Source of the DNA: Whitmania pigra
Taxonomy: Eukaryota > Annelida > Clitellata > Hirudinida > Haemopidae
Direction: 5' to 3'
Assembly (NCBI GenBank): GCA_021613335.1
Contig: JAJTWR010000380.1
Span: 26,001-90,000, forward strand
Length of the DNA: 64,000 nt
Shown here: positions 12,160-27,347 of the stretch, piece after piece
Numbering within the stretch: the stretch's first letter is position 1
How the letters are laid out: each line of letters opens with the position of its first letter
Position numbers and translations under genes: made by a program
Notes under the pieces: model-generated
What the model saw: the letters and a program-made list of their open reading frames with translations, nothing else
What the model was told of the DNA's origin: nothing
Databases searched by the model: none

Positions 12160-13252
12160 TGAGGTCACAGAGAGTCGACATTAATGGCTTTATCTCTGAT
12201 GAAGTTCCTGTCACAAGTGGAGTTCTTCAGGCAGTGTTCTAGGGTCAACCGTATTTCTAATCTTCATAAATGATCTACCCAGCACTTTTGCTAACTCAAA
12301 GAGTTTGCAGATGATGTAAAGCTTTACAACAAGTCTCCAGTTACAATATTCTTTTGACAAGATAGCAGAATGGAGTGATAAATGGCAGTTGCAACTTGCT
12401 CCTGACAAATGACAGATTCTCTCACTGATTGGCTGCAAAAGAAGTTTTAACCCTTGTGAATATGTCTAACAAGAGTTGACATAGTTCGAGATCTGGGGGT
12501 GATCATTGATTCTTCTCTCCACTTTGGCAAACACATTAATAACATCATGAAAAGAGCACCATCCACATCCAAACTGATTCTATTGTCCTTTTCTATAAGA
12601 GACCAAAATATTCTAATAAAAGCCTTCTGCACATATGTTAGGCCAATATTGGAATGCAGCTCTCCTGTCTGGAATCCTTACAGGAATTCACTTATAGACA
12701 GGATAGAAAAAATTCAAAAGCGACTTACCAAAGCCAACCCTTTGACTCCTCATCCCTACAGGCAAAGACTAAAACTACTCAAATTACATTCCTTAGAGAA
12801 ACGTCGATTGTTGGCTGACCTCACCCTCTGCTTCAAGATCAAAAATCGGCTTACTCACACCACAATGTCTCTCATCAATTCAAATTATTCCAGAAGCCGA
12901 GGCCACAATCACAAATTGACTAGCAGCAAATTCTGATGCGATATCTCAAAATACTTTTTAGCAACCATGTCGTAATACCCTGGAACTCCTTGCCGACCGA
13001 TGTTTTAAACTCTACAACTCTAACTCGCTTCAACTCAGCAACTCAGACAACTAAACTTTACCCATTTCCTTAGATTTAAAGAGCATTAAGATGACTGTGC
13101 TCATGAGAAATTATTTTTTAAACATTTGTGGGTGCCTTTTTGTGGTCTAGCTTCGTTGCTCGGATATTTGCTCGTTTATCTTTTGCTGCTTGGTCATGTA
13201 ACTGGTTGAAAGCCCTTTGACCTCGTGTGAATAAATAAATAAAAAAAAGATA
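12160..13252 (+). mobile_element. LINE 3' end inserted in an RPTP intron
   Basis: A frame-broken reverse transcriptase C-terminus: a FADD-type active site near 12305 (ADDVKLYN), then WSDKWQLQLAPDKCQILSLI. A longer ORF at 12499-12936 carries DRIEKIQKR and LEKRRLLADLTLCFKI, which match the full LINE at 41.1-44.15 kb almost motif for motif. It ends in an (AATA)n/A-rich tail at 13228-13250, the usual 3' end of target-primed insertion. It is 5'-truncated, as is normal for LINEs, and has the same orientation as the host gene. Confidence 0.85.
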
Positions 13253-13361
13253 TCATATAATATTAACTTACCATCAAGTAAAGTAACTGACAGATTTTTT
13301 ACCCCATGCATCAATCATGTAAAAATATATTGATTAACTTTATTAATTGTTGACATTGTAG

Positions 13362-14399
13362 CCTTTGGACCTCCAGAAAATGTATACTTGACTTTCAAGC
13401 AGCACAACCCTTTCAGAGTGCTTGCCACGTGGGATGCTTCATCTAAAAGTTTGGGTACCAGTGCCTCTATGCAGGGGTACAAAGATTTGTATCAAGCAAC
13501 GCATGCAAGCGATGAAACCATAGAAGAATTAATCATAGGAGAAGAGACAAGAGAAGCTCTCACAAAACCACTCTGTATGAAAATCATTGAAATTGAAATT
13601 ATAGTATTTGTAGTTAATTTATATAGCACCTTATGCATAGCATCAGAGGCCCTTCTTGTAACCATTTATACAGCGCTCCTTCCCAAAGGCGCTTGTGGTG
13701 CAGGCTGGGTTTCGAACTCGACTGTTGTTATTACTGCCACGTGCAGAATTAATTCGGGATCGAATATTTATTTGTTAACATTTTCCAAATTATTTTGTCT
13801 CCGTAATTAATTGCATGCAATGCTTGTTATTATTCAATGTTTTATTTGTTTTAATTTATTTTTTTATTTTTGTTTCGAACAGCAAATGGAATGGAATATG
13901 AATTCCAAATCATGGCCAAAAGTTTGAATGAATATGGACCACCTGCTCTTGCTTTTATCTATGTACCTGAAGGAAGTAAGCCAGAAAGAAATATTCTGTT
14001 AAATATTGTTAAATTAAATGTTAAATCACCGACGACAGTTCAAAAAATATTTTCTAATTTTGGATTCAACCAATTCTTATTTCATTTCTCCTTCAGAAGC
14101 ACTTGCAGTCCCGGAGATGCTGTCTTTGAAGCGACTAAGTCCTTCGACAGCATTCTTGGCATGGAAACCTTTGAGGTAGGAGACCTGGAATGACCAAAAA
14201 GGAGAATACAGAGTGAAGTTGAAGGAAAAAGATGCCCTTATCGAAGAAATTCTTACCTCCCATTCGTCGTCGACCGAATTAACATTTAATAACTTGAAGC
14301 CGAACGTCACATATGACATTCAGATGTCGTCCTGCATGAGTTCGGAGTGCAGTGCATAGAGTCAAGTGATGGAATTGAAACCCCTGCACATGCCTGGAA
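13362..14399 (+). pseudogene. RPTP exons: FN3 domain 5-6 region
   Basis: Exons 13362-about 13575 (FGPPENVYLTFKQHNPFRVL, ending near EETREALTK), 13883-13977 (NGMEYEFQIMAKSLNEYGPP) and 14097-14399 (AVPEMLSLKRLSPSTAFLAW, TELTFNNLKPNVTYDIQMSS). Each has a clean 'ttcag'-type acceptor. The last exon contains two TAG codons, one after 'WKPLR' and one after 'SSECSA'. Together they cover one complete and one near-complete FN3 domain. Confidence 0.7.
13655..13765. repeat. Possible tRNA-derived SINE fragment
   Basis: Contains 'caggctgggtttcgaactcg', which resembles a pol III B box (GGTTCGANTCC). The same 20-base core with one change occurs at 37085-37104. No clear A box or tail; weak call. Confidence 0.3.
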
Positions 14400-14789
14400 G
14401 TATGTCCTGTTCATGTGCTTCCATGTATTTGGCCTAATTCGAGACATTGCTAACTATTTTATATTTTGAAATAATTTGGTTTGGTTTAAGAATTAAATTG
14501 TTAATAAATCTAACTTTAATTTAAATCTAATCTAAAAAAATCTAATAAATTAATTTCTCCCTTCTTAAATTCTCACAAATCTACAGGCACCTTGAATCAA
14601 TTACTTGACGATTTTAGCCGATTTTCTTTTAACAAGATTTATAAATTAAACATAAAAGTTGCTATCCAATCCTATTTACAAAAGCCATTCTTTATAAGTC
14701 AAGAAATGATTCCTAAAGTCGTTTCATTTGTTATTATTTTTTTTAGATCAGACCTTCTAAATTGTGATTTTATCATATTTCAATCTCAG

Positions 14790-15897
14790 AAAAAACGAAG
14801 TCTTCTAATCTTCTGGAGGCTCCATCAGCAGAAAGAATGTCATCATCCACTGCTTTAGTGAAATTGAGGGGTAATCAATCGGAAATGAGGAGTGGAATGT
14901 ATTATCTCATTGTAGTGGAGGAGGATTTGGCGTCGATAAGGAATCCTAACAGCTTTTCCACTCTCGAAATACGTTCTGCCTCAAGTTAATGGCATTGAAA
15001 TTTTGGAATCAATTGGCCAAATAATTAAAATATTGCTAATTTTACATATCGCCGACGAACTGCTACTAATGCTCACTTCATTTTAAACAAATCTACGACA
15101 GTTGTTAAAGGAGTCGGAGGACGAGCACGTTTGGATCTGCAGACAATTTTCGGCATCCCACTTTCCAACAGAGTTTCTCGCCGGGGATGAAAAAAGAGAT
15201 CACCATTTCATCAACCACAAACTCAATCTGGACAACTTCTCGTATCGTTTCTTCATCAGGCTCAGAACAGATCGCGACGAAGAGTTTTCGAGCAAGTACA
15301 GTCACCCGTTAGGGGCTCCGTTTTCCCACGGTGCAAATCTGGTCAGCTTCAAGGAAGATAATACAGAAAAGCCTGCATTCAATAATTTGTTCATAATAAT
15401 AATCTCTGTTTTCATGTCCCTGCTGCTAGCTGCGTTTGTCATTTTGACTGCCGTCTTCGTCAAAAAAGAGAACGAGAAAGATATACGTCGACAAGAAACA
15501 AAAAGACTACAAAAAGATCAGGAGCAACACCGATGCTTCCGAATTTCCCCTGAATCCGAGAGGTCTACTCGACCCAGACAGAAATCTTTACATAATGACC
15601 ATGACCAGGGCTCAGAGGGTGATCCCTATCCATCAACTGGCAGACGAGGTTGAGGAACTGAATAGGAATGATTGAGAGCTTCTGAGGAACGAATACGAGT
15701 CCATTGATTCCGAGAAGCAGTTCACCTGGCTGACCTCAAACCAGGAGCAGAACAGGCACAAGAACAGGTATGCCAATGTGGTGGCCTACGACCACTCGAG
15801 GGTTGTCCTGCAACCCCTTGGATATCCGGGGAGTGACTACGTCAATGCCAACTACATCTACGGTCTCAGCAACAAGCAAATGTACATAGCCACCCAG
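14790..15897 (+). pseudogene. RPTP juxtamembrane ectodomain, transmembrane helix and D1 start
   Basis: Exon 14790-about 14970 gives SGMYYLIVVEEDLASIRNPN, the 'YY.IVV' segment before the membrane in LAR receptors. Exon 15102-15897 carries HLPTEFLAGDE-like 'FPTEFLAGDEKRDHH', then a TM helix of about 26 residues (NLFIIIISVFMSLLLAAFVI...) and a basic stop-transfer run. In another frame from about 15500 come IPIHQLADEVEELNRND, TGA at 15673, then [28 protein letters not shown] and [10 protein letters not shown] ending YIATQ: the start of PTP domain D1, with the substrate-recognition KNRY motif intact. Confidence 0.85.
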
Positions 15898-15997
15898 GTG
15901 TGACATTGTGTATCTTAGTCTTTATTAATGTTGAATAATTTTGTTATTATTAGTATTACCATCATTTTATTATAATAATATTCAACATTAATTATTA

Positions 15998-16107
<110 letters not shown>

Positions 16108-16191
16108 TTGATTATTGTTATTTCACATTTACCCTTAAGAATTACTTTCCGGTGATAACATCATCTTTAACGATGTTTCATACTCATTTAG

Positions 16192-16290
16192 GGTCCGATG
16201 CTTGAAACATTTGAGGATTTTTGGAGGATGGTTTGGGAATGCAACTGCTCAACCATCGTCATGATCACCAAGCTGGAAGAATGAAGCGGG
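16192..16290 (+). pseudogene. RPTP D1 exon (EDFWRMVWE)
   Basis: Acceptor 'catttag', then [20 protein letters not shown] and [10 protein letters not shown] followed by TGA (16282-16284), then the donor region 'ggg|gtaaaa'. The TGA sits where family members have Lys or Arg (LEEK/R). Confidence 0.85.
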
Positions 16291-16582
16291 GTAAAATATA
16301 AAAACAGTAACGTGCCTTTAATATGCTTAATAAATAAATAAAATACAAAATATAAATATAATCAATTAACTGACTAATTGCCTATTGAAAGTAAAGGATG
16401 TTTAAAGTTTATCAGATTAAAACACCAAACGGTGATAAAAGTCATAAAATTCAGCTTAAATCTTAAGAATTGCATGATATTTCATAGAGTTGTATTCTTG
16501 TGCTTGACAATATGGAAAGTGATGGGCACTATATGAATGAATGACAAAATGCTCATCTGATGCTGATGCAATGCTATTTATA

Positions 16583-17815
16583 CAGTGCTAGAAAATGCAC
16601 CTATTTTTCATGGACAAAATCAGTGTTTTGATGATGTTTTCATCCAAATTTCTCCAGGCGCTCCAAATCGCTTCTTTCAATTCATTTTCTGTGTTATATT
16701 GCTGTCCATTGCCTGATCTTGAAAGAAGGCTTCAGACATTTTCAGTCGGATTCAAGTCGGGTGAACATTCAGGCCAGTCCATCACTTGCATGTTGGACTC
16801 CTGGAAAAATGCTCTGGTTGCCTTGGAAACATGAATGGAAACCTTATCTTGCTGAAATTCATGTTGTTTTGTTTCAACAAAAGGAAGGAGATAATCCTTG
16901 AGCATTTTGATGTACTTCTGAGAGTCTTGCCTCCCTTTCAAAAGCACCAGTTCAGTCCTCCCAAATGCTGAAATTCTTCCCCAGACCATCACAGAGATGA
17001 TGAAGAATTTCCATGTTTTCCTCTTCATGTTTTCTGCTATAAAACATCTCTTTGGCCCAGAGGAGGCGTTTTTTCTTGTGATGGACTTTCAACGCTGGAG
17101 CTCGCCTTCGCATTTCGTATTTCAGATGTCAACTTGAATTAAGATAACTGCAGACTGTTCCAACATTGACATTCTAAATCCAGCTTATCTTATAGCTGTT
17201 TACACGAATATTCTCCTCGTGAAGCCTCCCTGATGAGGTGTCTCTGAATCTGATTCGAGAGTTTTTTCTGTCTTCCGCCCTTGTACTTTTTCCCATATGA
17301 ATCTGGATTATCCAAAAAACATTTGATGACAGCTCTTGACCTATTCAACTCATTTGCAATCTTTCTTATTGAATAGTTTGCTTTCCCAAAGGCCTTAACT
17401 TGTCCTCCTTCTCCTTCTGTCAAACCTGCTCTCTTCCCCATGATGAAATGAATGTAAAAAGAAGTTTTGTTTATTTATTTATTTATTTGATTATAGTCCG
17501 TTGTATAAGATGTTTTGAATTTCACACTCCTTTATATAGCGTCCTTAATGACAATTTAATGTTTGATCCTACTAATAAGACCATGAAATTGATGAAACGA
17601 GTCCAAACCGGAAACTGTCGTAATAATATTTTCAGGCCAAAAATGGTTCATTTGCATCATTTAAGGGGAACCATTAACCCACATGAAAGGAAATTTTGCA
17701 CAATGCTTACAAATAGTGCTTTTACGTAATTGCTGCAAATTTCAGCAAGATATGTTAATTTGTAATGAAATTATCCATAAAAAGTGGGTATGTTGTAACA
17801 ATATTTTTAGCACTG
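16583..17815 (-). mobile_element. Tc1/mariner (Tc1-like) DNA transposon, inactive
   Basis: The termini CAGTGCTAGAAAAT... (from 16583) and, inverted, CAGTGCTAAAAATA... (from 17815) are flanked by TA on both sides (16581-16582, 17816-17817), the Tc1 target duplication. On the minus strand 17441-17190 starts MGKRAGLTEGEGGQVKAFGK with IRKIANELNRSRAVI, the N-terminal helix-turn-helix; 17028-16732 gives VMVWGRIS and CSPDLNPTENV, the DDE-region hallmark 'PDLNPIENxW'; and 16730-16590 gives ELKEAIWSAWRNLDE. Breaks between the blocks leave no full transposase. Length 1233 bp. It lies in a phosphatase intron, antisense to it. Confidence 0.92.
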
Positions 17816-17896
17816 TATGCATATATGCTATATAAATAAACTGCGATTACACTTGCAAGAAAACCATTTGAGATGAATGTATGAACTCAAATTCAG

Positions 17897-18016
17897 ATCA
17901 AGTGCGACTGTTATTGGCCACAGCACGGATCAGAGGTTTACGGAAGGATGCAAGTATCACTGAAAGATGTCCTCGATTTGGCTTCTTATACGATCCGCAC
18001 CTTCACAATTTCCGTC
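17897..18016 (+). pseudogene. RPTP D1 exon (CDxYWP)
   Basis: Acceptor 'attcag', then IKCDCYWPQHGSEVYGRMQV and DVLDLASYTIRTFTIS, donor gtgagt. Matches the 'RVKCDQYWP...TYG.I.V......E.A.....RTF' exon of D1 and is uninterrupted. Confidence 0.85.
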
Positions 18017-18233
18017 GTGAGTTTCAACGAGCCGGTCATTGAATTTGCTCGACAGTAGCTTTAAAATCAGAGATTCTTTTTGATAAATTAATATTTAATT
18101 ATTTCTCTTCATCCACATTGATAATAAATGTCATTACTTTATCAAGAACACGATTTATTAAATTTATTTATTGCTCATCTTCTCTTGGAAAATGTTTCAC
18201 GATAAATGAACAAATAATTTTTATTCAAAACAG

Positions 18234-18388
18234 AGAGATTTCTTGGAAACCAGAGAGGTCTTCCAACTGCAATTCACTTCATGGCCTGACCACGGTGTGC
18301 CCGAGTACCCAACACTGTTGTTGCAATTCATCAAACGAGTCTGAACTGCAAACAGCATTCATGGAGGACCGATTACTGTGCATTGCAG
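18234..18388 (+). pseudogene. RPTP D1 exon with WPD loop; broken donor
   Basis: Reads [20 protein letters not shown], the conserved WPD general-acid loop, then FIKRV, TGA (18344-18346), and GGPITVHC up to 18388. The splice donor after 'HC-ag' should be GT, but the bases are AT (18389-18390, 'ag|ataaat'). One G-to-A change therefore removes the donor immediately before the catalytic loop. Confidence 0.85.
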
Positions 18389-18404
18389 ATAAATGGCTTA
18401 ATAA

Positions 18405-18715
18405 TTTAACCTATAATAATAATATTATTATTACTATATTATTACTATAATAATAATATCTTCCCCATAATATCTTATTGTTATATATATAAATAGTATA
18501 TTAATACTATATTATTACTATAATAATAATTAATATTATTATTACTATATTATTACTATAATTTTATATAATTATAATAATATTATTATTATTTAATTAT
18601 ATTATTATATAATTATATAATATTATTATTATTTAATTATATTATTATATAATTATAATATTATTATTATTAATTATTATTATTATTACTTTATAATAGT
18701 AATCTAAAACATTTA
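18405..18715. repeat. AT-only low-complexity tract
   Basis: About 300 bp of interspersed TAATAATATTATTA and TATATAATTA units, with self-complementary stretches able to fold on themselves. Lies in the last phosphatase intron. Confidence 0.9.
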
Positions 18716-18873
18716 CTCATCGTATAAATGTTATAGCTATTATTTTTATGATGAGAACATTATTACTCATTATTACATTATTCAGACCATCAGTAATATA
18801 ACTTTAAAAAAAATACATCTATCCCCTTTAGATTCAAATCATTAGTTATAATAAAACAAATTCATCATTTCAG

Positions 18874-18935
18874 TGCTGGCGTAACTCATACGGGTACGGG
18901 TACAATGATAGCCGTTGACATTTCGTGGGACCACA
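18874..18935 (+). pseudogene. RPTP D1 catalytic-loop exon, signature lost
   Basis: After acceptor 'tttcag' the frame gives AGVTHTGTGTMIAVDIS, where active phosphatases read AGVGRTGTxIAxD. The phosphate-binding Arg is His and the preceding Gly is Thr, so even a spliced product would be catalytically dead. The match ends at the start of repeat family 2. Confidence 0.8.
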
Positions 18936-19033
18936 TGGTTCAGTTTGGATAGTGATCTCCTCTTCAACAGGCAAAAGAGCGACGATCCATGAAAAGGTAT
19001 TTTCACGCGTTATAGAACATTCCTCACTTCTCA
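18913..19033. repeat. Repeat family 2, copy a (120 bp)
   Basis: 'gttgacattt.gtgggaccacatggttcag' to 'cattcctcacttctc' recurs at 19348-19466 in direct orientation with very few differences. It starts inside the catalytic-loop exon's D-I-S codons, so copy b carries the last codons of that exon with it. Confidence 0.85.
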
Positions 19034-19232
19034 GCTCACACTCTATTTTTATTAACATCCGTTGCATAACTAAAACATTAGGACTAGGCTTCTACAACAT
19101 TTGGATTTTTATCCGCGCTGCCATCATAAGATGTACAGCCTTAGCTATTAGGCTAACATCTCGGTAGCACAGACATCATTTCAGCTATTTTCCAAGGAGG
19201 AAATCTTGGAGACGACATACTTTTATTTCTAG

Positions 19233-19345
19233 CCAAAATTCAAATGGGGGCAAACATTCGCACAACATGAGTTAATGATCTTTTTTCCGACTAGCCTAAA
19301 TTAAAGGGGCCTTCCAAATTGAAGCCCCTGCTCGGTAGATATATT
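19233..19345. repeat. Repeat family 3, copy a
   Basis: 'attcaaatgggggcaaacat' to 'cccctgctcg', matching 19882-19985 with small indels. Both contain the core 'ttttttccgactagcctaaatt'. Confidence 0.75.
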
Positions 19346-19347
19346 AA

Positions 19348-19466
19348 CGTTGACATTTCATGGGACCACATGGTTCAGTTTGGATAGTGATCTCCTCTTC
19401 AACAGGCAAAAGAGCGACGATCCATGAAAAGGTATTTTCACGCGTTATAGAACATTCCTCACTTCT
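19348..19466. repeat. Repeat family 2, copy b
   Basis: Direct repeat of 18913-19033, about 435 bp downstream, joined at its 3' side to a LINE fragment. Confidence 0.85.
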
Positions 19467-19476
19467 CCCCCCCCTG

Positions 19477-19800
19477 ACATTGCAAACTGTTTCAACGTCT
19501 ATTTCGCAAACATTGGGGCAGATCTTGCTAAACAAATACCAGCACAGCAAATGTCCTTCGAGTCATACCTAAATCACCCAGCAATCCAGTCCATGGCAAT
19601 TGCATCGACAACTCCTAGTGAAATAATCAAATTAGCCAAAGAAATCAAAACCATATGCAGTTGTGTATATGATCAAATAGATCCATGTCTGGCCACATAT
19701 TTTATCCAATACATTGCAATCCCCTTGGCATCCATAATTAATCACTCGTTAATGTCTGGAAAGACCAGCTAAAGAAAGCCAGAGTCTTACATTTGCATAA
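19477..19800 (+). mobile_element. LINE reverse-transcriptase N-terminal fragment
   Basis: The frame reads FNVYFANIGADLAKQIP, then YIAIPLASIINHSLMSGK, the region between endonuclease and RT active site in CR1/jockey-type LINEs ('NxFFxxIG...LA..I', 'I..PL..I.N.SL..G..P'). It begins where the LINE piece at 2.4-4.3 kb stops, but a common origin cannot be shown here. Confidence 0.75.
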
Positions 19801-19881
19801 TTAACAAACAACCTGCATTTTTTCATGTTATACAAATTATTAAGCTACGAGAGATTTAATTATAATAATTGTATTAATAAT

Positions 19882-19985
19882 TCAAATGGGGGCAAACATT
19901 AGTACAACTTGAGAGAATGACCTTTTTTCCGACTAGCCTAAATTCAAGGGGGTGTGCCCCCCAAAATGACGTCCCTGCTCGCAGG
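19882..19985. repeat. Repeat family 3, copy b
   Basis: See 19233-19345. This copy reads 'gggggtgtgccccccaaaat' where copy a has a shorter GC-rich stretch. Confidence 0.75.
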
Positions 19986-20204
19986 GCCGCCGAGAGCCAA
20001 CAAGGGCCCCAGGGCAGGACATCATTGCGGACCCCTTGTCAAAATACAGTCAATTCCGGATATAGTCAAGTCGGTTACAGTCAAGTTTCGGATACAAACT
20101 GATCTCTTGCACCGTGTAAACTATACCTGTAAAACCTATAAATCGAGGTAAATATTATATTCAAGGTTCAAGAAAAACTAGGGATGGTAATCCCATCGCA
20201 TGAT

Positions 20205-20440
20205 CCTACAATACCTTACCCTAGCGTCTCACAGCAGAATACAGAGTTTATACACCCTACGTGAAATGGACTGTTTGTTCGGCAGTATATAATTTAAAAC
20301 TGAAGGGCTATTAGGACATTAAATTCTGTTGCCTACAGTAAACGATGAGACGTGCAAAAATTGACATGATCGGGCTGGCCGGACCCCCTTACAGATGCAG
20401 GCCCTCTGGCAGTGACCTCCCATGACCCCCTTCTCGGGGT
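20205..20440 (+). repeat. Dispersed repeat family 1, copy b
   Basis: Matches 9570-9845 from 'accttaccctagcgtctcac' to 'ctctggcagtgacc'. Confidence 0.7.
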
Positions 20441-20454
20441 GCTTACCTGTTCGG

Positions 20455-20640
20455 TAGATATATTAACGTCCGTTGAATAACAAGATAATTTTGACTCAGC
20501 AGGAGTCATTTTGTAAGCCATCCCCGATTGTACTGCAATAAAAGTCAATGCGTCGGACCAGCCGAGGCACTCCTAGTTTACAAAAATAGCTGAACAACAA
20601 CATTCTCCGCTGGAGAACCTTTTGCCTGTTATATTTATTG
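20455..20640. repeat. Repeat family 4, copy a
   Basis: From 'atattaacgtccgttgaata' to the 'ctccgctggagaac' region. It aligns with 22297-22470 ('attttaacgtctttgaatag' to 'ctcctctgctggaggac'). The two copies flank gene A, one just past its last exon and the other inside it between exons 8 and 9. Similar 'attaacgtccgttgcat' ends occur at 19058 and, reversed, at 32710. Confidence 0.6.
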
Positions 20641-20646
20641 GAATAA

Positions 20647-24304
<3,658 letters not shown>

Positions 24305-24480
24305 TTCCTGATAGAATATTCTAACTTTTTAAAATAAGCAACAATTCCTTGACGAATACAACATTATTCTAATATCACAACGTATCATTGTAGTACAATT
24401 TACAAAAGATATATATTTTGTTATTTACTTTTCTACATTTTATATAAATTTAATTTAAAAAGCTATTAAAGAAACTTAGA
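24305..24480 (-). promoter_or_regulatory. Conserved upstream region of gene A
   Basis: This stretch is recognisably similar, inverted, to about 35340-35525 upstream of gene B (shared 'gatatt...tttcgtcaagaa.ttgttgctta' and 'tagaatattct' blocks just before the ATG). Conservation beside both starts fits promoter or 5' UTR sequence; no TATA box or specific site is assigned. Confidence 0.4.
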
Positions 24481-24714
24481 CACTATTCAAACTATGCTTA
24501 GAATATATATTATATCTAAATTTCTTTAAGAATAATACATAATAATAATAATTAACAATAATTCTTATCTCGGCCTCTCGAGCCCTACTGAGAACGACCA
24601 AAATCTCTCTTTGTCTTAGCATTTTGTCATCGGTTTTGTCGGTTTTATATGTCGCCAAACCCTAATATCTCGAGCAAAAGAGGGCCAAATTGGCCACTTT
24701 ACCTTGGTTGTTTT

Positions 24715-25135
24715 GACCCCCGCGACAATTCACCGACCTTAAAGTGGAACCGCCAAAAAGTATGAACTCCTGAAAGATCTCTACTATTCAGAATGATCTG
24801 TTTAACTGAACGAGTAAGAAGGCGAAAAAAATGATCTAGGGTGGCGAAATGACATGAAGTTTCTGTACCAGCTAATTGGATTCTTTCGACATTTATAAAG
24901 TTTTAAGAAGATGATCAAGGTGATATTTTATGCACTCCCGCGACAATTCATCGACTTTAAAGTGGAACCGCCAAAACTATTCAGAATGATCAGCTTAACT
25001 GGACGAGTAAGAAGATGAAAAAAATGATCTAGGGTGGCGAAATGACTTGAAGTTTCTGTACCAGCTAATTGGATTTTTTCGACATTTATAAAATTCTAAG
25101 AAGATGATCAAGGTGATATTTCATGCACTTCCAGC
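24715..25135. repeat. Tandem duplication of about 200 bp, present only in copy 1
   Basis: Two consecutive units starting 'cgcgacaattca.cgac.ttaaagtggaac', each containing 'gatctagggtggcgaaatga' and 'ctgtaccagctaattggatt'. Copy 2 (51787-51985) has one unit that looks like the second, so copy 1 gained or copy 2 lost a unit after the segmental duplication. Confidence 0.85.
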
Positions 25136-25436
25136 CTTATCCAGCTTGTTGGTATTGGAATGGCATGCGATTTGGCTCAGAGGGTTGCGTTACGAACTTT
25201 AAATCTATTATGATTATGATAATCACAATAACCCATCATAACAATTAAAATCGTTTGATACTTGGGGCAACGTTGTGGAATAACTCGCTGCTCTTTAAAT
25301 ACTTTTATTTAAATCAAAAGTTTCACGAGCTCTTTCTGAAATCCATTTAGAACTTTCACTATCACTTGTGCTGGAAAGTAGACCAACCATCCATTCTAGG
25401 TTTGCCATGACAAGTAGCAGTTAAGACATACCTTCC

Positions 25437-26166
25437 AGATAGAAAGACTCATCAAAGACACCTAAAAGTTTTTCTTTCTGTACTCTTGTTCTACCTCTGC
25501 CTTCTCGGATACACGGACGTCGTTTCAGTTTTTTACAAGGGACAAAACTTTCCTTCTATCTTAAAATCCAGCGACTTAAAAGGTAAGAATTTCTGTTGAG
25601 ATTTTGATTGAAATTGATAACCAAAGATGTTTATTGAAGGAATAGTAAACACAAGTTTTAAATTTCTGTGCAAATGAGTCTTAAATGATGGAATGATAGC
25701 ATTCATAAGTAATTGCATTTATCACTGAATTTGTATGGTAGCATTGCAAATAGTTTTAAGAAGTTGAAGAAGAGCAGAAAATTACACTATTAATCCTTTA
25801 GAAAATTTGTTATCTAAACATTTAATATTGTGTACCCCAATAACTAACCGGCTAACCCCGGCAACTGAATCCCGGCTCCGGCTATAAATGACTCCGGTCA
25901 ATCTATAAAAGATTTTTCAAGAACGGATTGGAGTGGCGGTTATTTCATTCACAAGATCGTAATTAATTATTTAACAGTAAAATTTGAATGTCAGCGGAAT
26001 TTCATCGATAACTGATTCTGATTTTGGTTTTCTTTTTATAAATGGCTTGAAATTCATAACTTGAATATGTTATGAAAGTAAAATTGGTAAGCTTTATTAA
26101 ATAGCAACAAAATGGAATCTTAAAAATTGTTTATGATGAATTTTCCGGATTTCATTTCTCTCAGCA
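25437..26166. other. Segment present in copy 1, absent from copy 2
   Basis: Copy 2 joins 'ccttccag' directly to 'tattccctcc' at 52282/52283; copy 1 carries 730 bp between those points. The trinucleotide CAG precedes both ends, so a microhomology deletion in copy 2 is the simplest reading. No gene recognised. Confidence 0.7.
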
Positions 26167-26804
26167 GTATTCCCTCCACATAATTCCGAAACATTATCAT
26201 CGTTATGATCATCACTGTTACTTGTCAAATAGAAATTTGTCAAAGACCATAGTCATTGCAGTAGCTGTTACATCACAAAATCATTGTATAACTTTGTAAT
26301 AGGATAGATTTGCAATGTACTGTAAACGGACTAGGTTAGTCATACCATTTGTTTCACCTGTTGCAGCTGCGTTAATGTCGATTCAAAATCCAATGAAAGG
26401 AGAGAAAGAAAGATTGAAGAGATTCTTATTATAATATTATAATGTAGGCAACACTTCGAAATTAAAGGATATAAATAAAACAGGAAGCTCAAAAATGAAG
26501 AATGTATATGAAAATATGAAAAGTAAAACCTACCTGTACGACTGAATCACACCTGCTGCACCTGATAAGCTTCAGGACGGGTTTATTAGTTGCGGCTAGA
26601 GGCGATAATGCTTTTTATTGAACATAAGTTCGTTAATTTGGATCAATAATCTTGGCTTAGCATTCCTGTATCCAGGTGAGTAGAGGCCTTACTATTAATG
26701 CGATAAAAATTTATATTATAAGCAGCTTAAATCGAATGAATTAAGTTATTAATAGGTATTACTAGGCTTAATAGGTACAAACTCAAAATTATAGATTTGG
26801 TAGT

Positions 26805-27015
26805 TACTTGTTACTCCGCCTTGGAGCTCCTTGGAGGAGTTTCCCTCGTCTTCAAACGTTTCGACCCTTGCAATCTCCTTACGTTTTCTGCGGGGCGGGC
26901 GGGCCGCATCCGGATGTCCCTGTCGGATTTGTCGTTCGGGACCCATCTCTTACCGCCGGCTCTGAGAGGCACTCGTTGGCCTTGTTATGCCGGTCATTGC
27001 TGCCTGGACTGGAGC
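26805..27015 (-). repeat. Repeat family 5, copy a (retroelement end-like)
   Basis: On the minus strand, GC-rich, with core 'gtaaggagattgcaagggtc' followed by 'gaaacgtttgaaga'. Copies occur at 52960-53140 (-, the duplicated counterpart) and at 32780-32960 (+, independent). The 'gaaacgttxgaaga' core recalls termini of Penelope-like and some other retroelements; the class is not proven. Confidence 0.6.
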
Positions 27016-27347
27016 GACTGCGAAAGCCCTCAATTGTTTAATTAGTTGTAACATTGTTATTAATATTCTGGACATTTTCTTCTTTCGTTATTTTCATCAC
27101 AATTTTTTAGCCATTTCCAGTAAAATTAAAAGATAGCTTAAAGAATGTAGTTCAAAATTAATTGTTTATTAAGTATAAATATTTTACAATAAGTAATAAT
27201 TATTACTATCAATTATCGTAAAAGAAATAATAATTATTACGGACAACTGTTTTTGTGCTAATTCAAGAGCACCTTGTTAACCTTTGACCTTAAGCCATCG
27301 TCCTCAACAACACCAGTCTAATCAACCCAACTGGGCGCACAGAAGAG

